Below, piece by piece: positions 24,501 to 36,500 of a stretch of DNA of 64,000 nucleotides (the stretch's first letter is position 1; every line of letters begins with the position of its first letter). The stretch is from contig JBAIZL010000003.1 of the NCBI GenBank assembly GCA_036971475.1, positions 110,161,070 to 110,225,069 of the forward strand, given 5' to 3'. Under the pieces are notes generated by a model. That model saw nothing but the letters and a program-made list of their open reading frames with translations. It did no database searches and had not been told where the DNA came from. Source of the stretch: Prosapia bicincta (lineage: Eukaryota > Arthropoda > Insecta > Hemiptera > Cercopidae). The position numbers were made by a program, and so were the translations under genes.

Positions 24501-27500
24501 TGCACGGACTTCAGATAACCAAAGTACACGAATTCAACTGAAAGAAATGTTCCGGGTTAAACTTGAAGTTAATAAATGGGAAATAATATTTCTCTAAATA
24601 TCTAAACTTAGTAGCTTTTATTACTACCTTTAAATTATTTCTCAAAATTATTACACTTTAACTTTATTGTTGTTAAAATAAATGTAATGCAGCAATATTA
24701 TAACCCGCAAAATTTCTTTCAGTTGAAATCTGTGTACTTTGATTAGTTGAAGTCCGTGCACTTTGGTTAGTTAAAGTCCGTGCACTTTCGTTTAGATGAA
24801 CGTCCCTTATTTTGGTTAGTTGAAAGTTCCGTACGTTTTGGTTAGTTGAATTTTGGTCATTTGAAGGCTACCTGCAATATCTAACAATAGTCTTAGTGTT
24901 ATTATTCAGCAAGAAACCCAATAGACACCTCTCTCTGGACTCAGTTGAGACCAGGACTCATTCAGATAACTGTCAATTTGATCTGTTAGGGACTTTTAAA
25001 ACTCTATTGGCAATTTTTATCTTGCCCTAAAGGGCTGAATGGTTTTCACGAAGAACCAGATTCTGAGGTTCTTTACCTATCAGTATTTTGTTTCCTACAC
25101 CATTCGTTACTCCTAACTGGATTTTACATACACCTTCTTATTTTTCTTCCTACATAGGAGTACATAACCTCCCCTTGCACATGTGATCCCATATTGAGTT
25201 AAAGGGAGTGATCCCTTTAACAACAAAATAACATTATGCAAATATGAAAAATTTATTTAATAATATAAAATAATAATGCAGTACTTTTGAAACATCCTCA
25301 AAAATAAATGATTAAAACCTAATAAAACCGTAACACAACAAAAGACAATAACATACAAACACAAAAATAGATAACACTTACACATCACAACACATCACAA
25401 AAGTTAGCTCCCTCGTTCCGCAAACTTAAATACAAAGTAGCATTCACAACATCCAACAAATAGGATAAACACAACAGGGCAGGTGTATACAAGATTACAT
25501 GCAACAACTGTCCCAGCTTTTACATAGAACAAACAGGGAGAACATCTCCAGATACAAAGAACACTTAAAACAGGTAAAAAAGACACAACCCAAATCAAAT
25601 TTTGCCATACACATACAAAACACACTACGCTCACAGACTGACAAAGACACCAATGTGAAAATCCTACACTACATCAAAAAAAGCAACAAACTTAACACAG
25701 TAGAAAACTATGAGATATATAAACACCATAAATAATATCCACAACAAATTCCAAATGACAAAAGACACTCACAATCGAATAGTATATTTGAGCACATAAT
25801 TAACAACTACTCTATGAACAATAACACACACAGAACAGAAATAAACCACAGACTCACACCGTCACAACACACATGAGCAACAGTCTTGTCAGTAATTCAC
25901 AGCATTGAATAATGTGCTGACCTAGCACAAAACACATCTGCTGAATAAATCAGTAAGTAGTGCTTTTTTTGCCAAGTTAATAAAAAAAGGGTAATTTATA
26001 TAAAAAACCTGAAGATGTACAACAAAAAAACTGCAAGTCCTAATAATCTGTAACTTCAAGAACGCATTCTATTTTTGCTCCTTATGCTTTGTATAAATAT
26101 TGCACTGCAACTAAATATCAATTTTAAGCACTCTCGTGAACACTCATCACTGACGAAGACAAATTGGCTGCTAAAACATCTATAACTTAAAAGTCAATTG
26201 TTAATTTATTTGTGAGATTTGAGTTATTTTACATGTTTGATACTTATGTTATTCTCACAAGCCAGGCTCCAAAGTTAATTAATTAAATAACATAATTTTA
26301 GGGTAAGACATGTTCCTAATCTAGATCCAAAATATTATTGTGCACTCAAGTCTGAGTCATAAAAACTTGCATATCCAGTTGTGCATTCTTGTAATGTTCT
26401 TGTAATGTTCATATAATAATGCCATAAAAGTGATCATTAGTTTTTAAAACTATGTAAAATATTTTATTCCCACTGTCAACCATCCACTTGTAAACATGAC
26501 TGATCTGAAGGTATAAAATATATAATGGGACATACAAAAACTACAGATTGCCATAGCAGATTAAAAAAAAATAATAATACCTGTTTTTTAATAAGTTTAC
26601 AAGTAAACTAAGATGAAACAAAAATATATTTTCCATTTTTTTTTTTAATGAAAAATAGTTTATGTATTCATAAGTCAGTAAATTTTAAGTAGCCAATAAA
26701 AAATCGTATGCCCTAATTTCAGGACTGAAATATTTCAGTCTATATTTTTAGACAGGTGAATTTCGTATTTTTTATAAAGATTTAAACCAATTAATTTTTA
26801 AAAATACAACAAAATTTTTACACAAATAAAAATTATTATTTTCTTCAAATCAAAATAAATCAGAAATTTATAAATGAAACAAAAAATATCAAGCGTATTT
26901 TGTATATATTTTATTTTCATATTTTTCAAAATTAAATCTTTTAATTGTCATGTCTTATTCTGAATAATATTGAAACATTCGTATAAATAATATTAAAGTA
27001 AAGAAATAACACACATCACAATAAATAATAATAGAACATTTTAATTAAATTTCCTTGTTTTGTAAAAGAGATCAATAGATTATGGTTTTATATTTAGATA
27101 AGACTGCACTTCAGTAATAGCCTTACAAACTGTTGTTAAAATTTATTCATCTTTAATTCAACCATTTTTGCAATTTGTAATACAACAGTATGTTTTTAAC
27201 ATTTTCTAATAGTAAAAAAGTGTGCTAATAAAACTCCAAATCTAAATATATACAATAAGGTTGTGGCAGTAATTTTCCCCTTCTGGATGCAAGTTCTTTG
27301 TATGTTTCAGTCAATTGTATGTGTTTCTTTGTCACATTTTATAACAATCACATTTTTATTGATTGGTTTTTGTTTTTAGTAAAGTTCACTAATTTATATA
27401 TTTGTTATTACTATAGATAGTTTCAAAAATACTTAATCCAAAGTATAAAAAATCCATGTTAACCAAAAAAAAGGGACATTTAATTTTGTGTAGGCCAAAG

Positions 27501-30500
27501 ATTTATGTATGCAATTTTCTCCCCTCTACGAGGTCTGTTCAAAAAATACGCGGACTGAGGTCATAAAAAAAATGTACTTTATTTGGAAGTTACACATCTG
27601 GGTCTCCTTCAAAGTACTCTCCCCCCCCCTTCACACACTTCTCTCAACGGTGTTTCCACTTGTTAAAACAGTCCTGGTACGCTTCTTTTGTGATGACGTT
27701 CAGCTCCTTCGTCGCATTTGCCTTAATCTCCGAAATCCTTTCAAATCTTCTTCCTTTGAGGGGTTTTTTGAGTTTTGGGAATAAGAAAAAGTCACAAGGA
27801 GCAAGGTCAGGTGAGTAGGGGGGGGGGGGTGAAGAACAGTGATTGAGTGTTTGGCCAAAAACTCACGAGTTCTGAGTGCTGAGTGAGCTGGAACGTTGTC
27901 ATGATGGAAAAACCAGTTATCACTTCTCCACAGTTCTGGCCTTATGCGTCGGACGGCGTCCCTCAGACGTTTCAGTACTTCAATGTAGGTAATCTGGTTG
28001 ACTGTAGAGCCTTCAGGGAGGTACTCGTAGTGAACAACACCCTTAGCATCAAAAAAAAAAACTGTCAGCATCACCTTCACAATCCGACAAATGAAAAAAA
28101 CCCTCTTTACTAAACTGCGTGTAACTCATCAACAAATAAAGATATCTGTGACTAAAAAATACCGCGTTTTAATCAGTTGATTTATACGAACCTAGCGACA
28201 CCAAGCGGATTCTCCTGAAACTAACTTGAGTCGCGAAATTCAAACAGTCCGCGTATTTTTTTAACAGACTTCGTATATCCAAACTCAAGAGTACTAACTG
28301 TGTTCTTCACATCTTACAATCATCACCTCCTACGACATCCTCTTTAATGGAATAGGAATACCTAATAGTGAATCCTCACAACCATAATAGTGAATACTTT
28401 TTGGCATTCTCTATTCCATCAATCAGTTCACATGAACCACAATATTCTACTCAATGCCCTACTCTAGTTTATCCATGTCTATTTTAGTCATTTCATTCTT
28501 TATTGAGTTTACAAATCAATTTCTTTTGGTTCCATTTATTGCTAGCATGACCTTACTTAATTGCTATCCTTCATTATTACCAAGTTTTGTCTCAAAAGAT
28601 AGGTTTTTTCCTAAATCTGTTACAGGTAGTAGCTGTACCACTATCTATACAGAGATTTATGTTTGATGGTGAAACAACAAAGTTGTTACACTTTTTTGTA
28701 TTACCTTAGCAAAAAAAATCACTACTTACTGATTTATTCAGCAAAAAAAAAAGTTGCATTATGTTTCACAGTAGCACTATTACTAATTCATAAATTTATT
28801 TAATCTCAAAATCTTGTTGTTCATGGCGAGCTGGTTGTTAAACTCTTATTGCACTTTAAAATTACTTGCAACCAGACATTCTGTTAACTAAAAATTGTTA
28901 AATTGTTAACTTACGCTTGGAGAAAACGTTTTTGTCTTATAGACTTCTTCAGCCTCACATTTCTGCCGCTAGGATTGCTGCAGTTGTGCTTTTCGATACC
29001 AATTTTTGAAAGTTAATAGTGATGTGATCGAAGAGTATGTGTGATCTGTGTCATGTTTGTTCATTTAGAATGTCATTTTTATTTGTGTTATCATGTTTGT
29101 ATATTTCATTTTGTTCTAGTGTGACCTGTTAGTGTGTTGTGTGTTTAATTTGTGGCCTCTGTTGCATGTGTGGGGGATTCTCATTATATTTTCCATACTA
29201 TTGCATGGGAACTTACACTTGGAGGAAATGTTTTCGTCTTATGACTTTTTCAGCCTCATATTTCTGCCGCTATGCACTGAAAATAACATGAGAATCCTCC
29301 ACACATGCAACAAAGGCCACAAATTAAACATACTAGAACAATATGAAATATACAGACATAGCAACACACATAAAATTAACAACCAAAATCAACAAACACG
29401 ACACAGATCACACATACTCTTCGATCACATCACTTCTAACTTTCAAAAATTGGTACTGAAAAGCACAACTGCAACAATCTTAACGGCAGAAATGTGAGGC
29501 TGGAGAAGTCCTAAGACGGAAACGTATCCTCCAAGTGCAAGTTAACAATTGAACAACTTATACTTAACAGAATGTTTGGTTGCAAGTAATTTCAAAATGT
29601 AATGAGTTATTTAATCTGATTAAAAAATATAACGTTGATATCACAAAACAATGGACATATGATGAAATACAGACTGTCTGCTATTTTACTGTACAAATTT
29701 GTAATGGTATAGAACACAAATATTGTTTGTTGTCATGAAAATCTTTTCTCTATCTATCTAAGAAAACAGCTCCTCTAAGAATAAATGTTTTAAGTAAACA
29801 CAAAAGCTGGACAGGAAACAACATGTGCCAAAATTACGATAGAACTAGGTAATCATGCAGTTACAGTATAAAACTTCTCTGGCAAAAGTTAACATCATAC
29901 TGTAAAAATAAAGTGAGAACTGGAAAATATTGCAGTCACATCATGTGTAAAGCTTAGTACACGGATCTCCATCCACAATATAATATATATATAATATAAT
30001 ATAATATAACACATATTATGTGTTAACCCGTTTTCTACTCTATTTTCTTATATTCTACAAGCTCCATAATTACCCTTTAACAATGTGGCAACGAATGCAA
30101 ATAATAGATTAAACAGAAATACTTTTGAAAATTTTACTAAAAATTATTTGATTGTAATTTCTTTGCAGAATGATGGTACGTTATATAATAGTTCTTAAAA
30201 TAAATAATCACTGAAAATTATAAATTGCCTACATGAATAGAGACATTGTTCCAATAATTCCACACACATGATAAGCTCCATAAAAAGTTTGTGACTGAGT
30301 TGCATTGGCATCTATGATGAGCCACCAGCCTGTAAAGAACTGAAAAACAAAATAAACATTGTAATTAATATTAAAATGAGTGAAACATCATAACTAAAGA
30401 ATTTACTAAATGTGCATAAGCAATTAATATTACTATAATTAAATAATACTTAACTAAGTGAATACATAAAGACTTACTTGCTGACGCGGCTCGAAACAAT

Positions 30501-33500
30501 CGTTCCTTTTACGATTCATAAGAGAAACAAATGTTTCAAAATGTGTCAGCAAGCCTCTATGTATTCACTTAGTTAAGTATTATTTAATTATAGTTTAATC
30601 ACTGAATTCAAAATGATTACAACATACAACTTTAATTAATATTACTTTCTTACATGAATTTACTCTGCTTAGATAACTGAACATTATTAATACTGAAGTT
30701 GCTTGATGTAATCATCTTGAATTCACTTATTAAACAAATTTTAAAAATACTTAACTAAGTGAATACGTATTTTCTTACTTGCTAACGCGTTTCAAAACAA
30801 TCGTTCCTTTTACGAAGCTAACCCTCTACTAGCGGCAAGGCCGTGGCCTAAGGCTCTGTCGGGAATGGATGAAACGTACTAAATGATCACACCCATTTTG
30901 AAGCCAATAGCCTTTTCCATTATATGACACACAACACAAACACCCCACCCCCATCCACTGTCATAAATCCATTCCCGACAGAGCCTTTGCCCACGGCCTT
31001 GCCGCTAGTAGAGGGTTAGCTTCGTAAAAGGAACGAATGTTTTGAAACACGTCAGCAAGTAAGCAATTACGTATTCACTTAGTTAAGTATTTTTAAAATT
31101 TGATTATTATACTGTTATTGTACTAGTAACATTATTAATACTAATTATTATTAATTTTAAAAGTATATACACAATAATTTTGTATCGATTTCTACTGTCT
31201 AGATAAGGTAACATTATAACAGAGCTATTTATTAATTAAAAAATGCATTAGTCAATATTGCTTGTTTTTATGTCAGCCTAGACAACTAAAATATGTAAAC
31301 AACAGCATTAAATGCAACAAGATCTGCCTATATTGGATACCATATTTCACAAGCAACATGTGAATTACTCTATAATTATATATGTCATTAGTTTTCTGGT
31401 TTTTATTTCTCTTATCTGTTAATATCTCAGTACACAGAACTACATATATATTTTGGTCCTTTACTTTTTTTTGTAGTTGACTGAGCCATAAAATATTAAT
31501 ATTCCAATATAATGGTAGAAATACTAGTGAATATCTCAAGACAATTAATGCTTCCAACAATTTATTTTGTCAACATTTTGACCATATCAGAAGATAGCTA
31601 GTGTTATTTAATACAAGGACCATAAAGATCATAACAACCATATTAAAAATGTTATTTTCTGATATCATGGTGGAAACGTTGACAAAATTATTTATTATAA
31701 GTATTACTATATTTAAAAAGTACTTAACAAAGTGAATAAGTAATGGCTTATTCGCTGACACGTTTCAAAACATTTGTTCCTTTTACGAAGCCAACCATCT
31801 ACTCGTATCTTGATTGGAGTAATCTACGAGTAGAGGGTTAGCTTCGTAAAAGGAACGAATGTTTTGAAATGCATCATTACGTATTCACTTAGTTAAGTAC
31901 TTTTTTAAATATAGTTTAATCAGTGAATTCAAGATGATTAGATCAAGCAACTTTAAAAGTATTAATTGTCTTGTCCCATTTATTAGTATTTCTACCACTA
32001 TATTTTATTACAAGAGTTTAGTACCTTATCATAGTAACTAATACTTCAACCCAAAATTAGCTCAAGTGCTCAATTTGTGTTCCTACAGAAAAAAATACAT
32101 TTGTAATTATTTTACATTGGAAATAAGAACCCTGAGGCTTCCAGCAAAGTCTCTTGGTCTGAGGAGATCAATAAATGGTTTCCTCAAGCATGTCTTTAAA
32201 CAGGGGTCAGTAACCTTTTTGTACTTGAGGGCCTCATTTTCAATCTAGCATTGTGGTAAGGGCCGCGAATATAAAATAACCATAAATTTTATAATATTTC
32301 ATACTTTTATAATGGTGAAATTACTTTTAGACAGTAGACCTCTTTAGAGCTCTTAAAAGCTGCATTAGAGAGTTTTTATAGGCTTGCTAAGACAAGCAGA
32401 AGCATGGCATCTAGCTGTTTCCACAAAAGCGCTTTAACTCCCAATTGACATGGTTGTAAGCCCTGAACCAGGAGGACTAAAAAGTAAAATAGAGAGATCA
32501 GTTAGCATGGCGAAAATCGAATTGATTGTCAATCAAGATAAGGGTCAAGCTAATATTTAATTCAAATGAAATAGCATGATTTAAACAATACCAAGACATA
32601 TACAACAATACATATTTTACAATAAATATATTAACATACATATACATTTATATGTATAAAACACATAAATAAATAGAATATACAGTATATACATCCAATA
32701 TCTAATAAATATTAAAACTATATATATATAAGGCATAAAAAAGGTTTATGAATTCACAAAGCATTAAATTTGATAGAATACATTAAAGTGGTGCAAGAAT
32801 GACACAGTCAATGGCTGCAGCATCGTCCATCAACACCCATTTAAATTCTCTCAAGATTAAAATTAAAATGTTGATCAACCGATCTCAAACCATTCAATAA
32901 TAAGTATTTAATGGTACCTTCACCAAACTGACATAATTTAGGATGCCTGTGATGCATCAAATATCCATGGATTAAAAGGGAGTGGTCTCTGTAAAAGACT
33001 TACTCCTTCTATGTAGGTGTCGATACGTAAGCTGCCACTTGGCCTTGGAGCTGCACTAAAGGCGTATGTGGAGATTAGGCAAAGACAGTTTTGTGAACAT
33101 TTTCTCGGATGTAGACATACTTCACTTATAGCATTTTGTATTTCATCTAATAGAGCACCTTCACAAGGGCCGCCTGGTGAAACACCCTCTCTCAAAATTA
33201 CCATATATTTTGATAGACATGTTATTTTAGACATGTGATATTTATTAATCATCATACAATTTTTTAATAAATAAGATTTATGTAAAATGTTCAATTCCCA
33301 TCACTATACTCTCATCATTATTTATATGTTATCTAAATTTCTAATGGACACATTCTTTTTTATGAGCCTCCTTCTTATAGAGATAACATAATAAATTTAA
33401 AATTTATTTATGAATTCCATGACTTCGTTCATCTGATATCTTGATCCCATGTTTAAATATATGTTATCTGAAAATCCTTGGCTTCCTGAGTGTTTAAGAG

Positions 33501-36500
33501 AAATCATTTTCAATATATGAAAATATTTTATCATACAAATCTCTTTGTAACTATATATAGTTGTGATACATGTTTAACATTTTTTTTATAATTAAAATAA
33601 ATAAAAGTGTCACAGCTTTGGTAGCCTATAGTTTAATATTAAACGAACAAACACAATACAAATCACACATATTCTTTGATACTATCGAAAACCTGACTTT
33701 AAAACCATCACCGCTTGACCCGACATCTCCAAGCAGAAGACACTGATGAAGATCGCCATATAGTGATCAAAAACGTTCTGTCTCAGTAATTTTTAACAAA
33801 TTTACAAAATTTAAAGTTCAGATAGTCATAAACTATTGCTTAAGTGATTAATTTTTTTTGTCGGAAAGTTATCTTTTAATCACATTTTAAATGAAACTAC
33901 TTTTTGGACGTGCAGTAGTAACAACACACTGTACTACGTATACAACAGTATTGTATACTTCTAAAGTATCCAGTCAATCTAGATTTGGTTATAACTTTAT
34001 ATACCATTACTCATATTTGTTGATCCCATCTTCACGTGAGCTACTAGTTTTTAACTAAAAACACTTCTAAATTTTTACACTTGCCTATAGTTGCACTTAC
34101 TTTATATTGTTGCGGGCAGCTGTTTCGAGAATGTGTCCCATTGTCAACACAGACCGTAACTGATAATACTCACCAAAATACACCCACATAACCATACTAA
34201 CCCACCAAAATATTGTGATCAGTTGTGGTCTGAGTTGACAGTGGGACAAATCTCTCGAAACGACCGTCATCAACAATATAAAGTAAGTGCTACTATAGAC
34301 AACTGTAACAGTTTACAAGTGGTTTTAGTTGATAACATTACCATATACCTATAACATTTAAATATGCCTGTAAAGTATCCAGTTAGGATTGATTTGGTTG
34401 TAATTTTATAAATGTAACTAGACAAATCTACACATGTAATGTAAGAATAGAGATCACGTTACATAACCTGGCAAAAGATATTACTCCACAGAAGCAGACG
34501 TCTAATTAGTTCCCAAAAGTAAACAATCACCCAAGATTGAAAATACAAATACAAAAATCAATCCAAAAACATATGTGAAACTGTAAAAAACTAATTTTCC
34601 TTTATAATATATCAACACTATTTTACACTATCTTAAATTATTATATACCAGTACTTATTTTATATTATAACATTTTATAATGTAATGTATGTACCTTGTT
34701 ATAGTAAGTTTAATTTTTAAAAAAACACCTGGTAAAAATATAGTCTTAATGACGTTTTTTTTAATTTTTTTTTTTTTTTTTAATACTTGATTCAATGTGT
34801 AGAACACGAATATCAACATTTTTGGCAGAAAATATGGAAAGTTATTTTTTTCACATTTTAAATGTTAGTCTGTAATGACATATAGGCCTATAGAGTGAAC
34901 CAGATGCTCATTATCTACAGCGCATTACACTACGTCTAGATTTGGTTGTAATTTTATAGAACACTACTATATTCCTATATTAAAATATACCTACAAAGTA
35001 TTTAATCAGGATATATTTGGTTACAATTTTATGCAACATTATTATATACCTACATTAAAATATACCTATGAAGTATCCAGTCACGATAAATTGGGTTGTA
35101 ATTTTGGTAAATATTTATACTTTTTGCCGATGCAGAAAATTACAACCAAATCTATCCTGACTGGATACTTTGTAAGTATATTTTAATATATGTATGTAGT
35201 AATGTTGTATAAAATTATAACCAAAAGTTAAATATTTAAATTTTATGTTTACTATTAATATAAATTGACCATGACAGTGCAGTGCGCTGTAGCTACTGCA
35301 CAGCTGGTTCACGCTATACATGCTATTACAAAATAATATAGAATGTGAAAAAAAATTAACTTTCCATATATTCCTCAGAAAAAGTTAATATTCGTGTTCT
35401 ACACATTAAAACAAGTAATTCAACAAAAAATTATTTTTTAACAACATCAATAAGACTCCTTTACACTATATAGGCCATTATAGACTAACATTTACAATGT
35501 GAAAAAGTAACTTTCCGTATTTTCTGCAGAAAAAAAGTTGATATTCAGGTTCTACACATTAGAGGAGTAATTTTTTTTTTTTTTAAACCAATGTAATTAA
35601 AACAAATTTTTACCAAATATCTTAAACTATAATTAAATGATATGCAAGGGCTTACTTGCTGACGCGTTTTGAAATCATTGAATTCAAGAAGATTACAACA
35701 AACCACTTTAAATATTTTAAGTTAATTTTATTTGTCGTATGTTATTTCACCAGTATATCTGACATTTAATATCATTTTATTCTTCTTTATTTTATCCAAT
35801 AACACGTGTAAAAAGATGGTGAGAAAAAAATATAAGTTTACCATTTGTTTATACCAAACCTATTATTTTGTAGCTATGTTTTTTACTTATGTTTTTATAG
35901 TATTGTGATATGATATAATATGGTAATTCCTGAAAAGTTACATAACAGAAGTGTGTTAAATAAGATTAAATTTGCAAGGCAATATTTTTAAAAAAAGTGT
36001 ATTCAATATTTGTGATTTGCGACATTTAATAAAATCACTCATTTAGAATGCATTTTCGAGTAAAATATAAATAAACGAAAAATGGATATTGGTTTAATGC
36101 CTCTCAAGTAATACAAATAAAGTATTAATTAGTGCTTCTCTATATTATTAAACAAGTATTATTATTAAGAGTTAGAACATTCCATTTAAAAGTAAAAATT
36201 AGAAACTATTATAGGTAAAAATATAAGTCTTAATGACGTTGGTTTTTTAATGGTTTTTTTTTGTAATTACTTGTTTTAATGTGTAGAACACAAATATAAA
36301 CTTTTCTTTTGCAAAAAATACGGGAAGTTACTTTTTTCATATTTTAATTTTTAACATTTGTTGATTCCATCTTCGCATGAGGTACCTAGTAATCACTTAC
36401 ACTTTTAAATGTTTTAAACTTGCCTATAGTAGCACTTACTTTGCTTGTTGAGGACGGCCGTTTCGGGAGATGTGTCCCTTTGTCAACTCAGACCGTAACT

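Larger units (their letters stand above)
28895..29280 (-). pseudogene. Penelope-like element 3' end (C-terminal tail plus 3' UTR), minus copy
   Basis: The minus strand from about 29205 reads MRIPHTCNRGHKLN, the PLE C-terminal tail, and is homologous to the plus copy beginning at 29288. Hammerhead-like motifs lie at 29259-29217 (CTGAAAA, GTC-ATAA-GAC, GAA) and 28962-28912 (CTGAAGA, GTCT-ATA-AGAC, AAA, AACGTT). The two PLE ends lie back to back. Confidence 0.7.
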
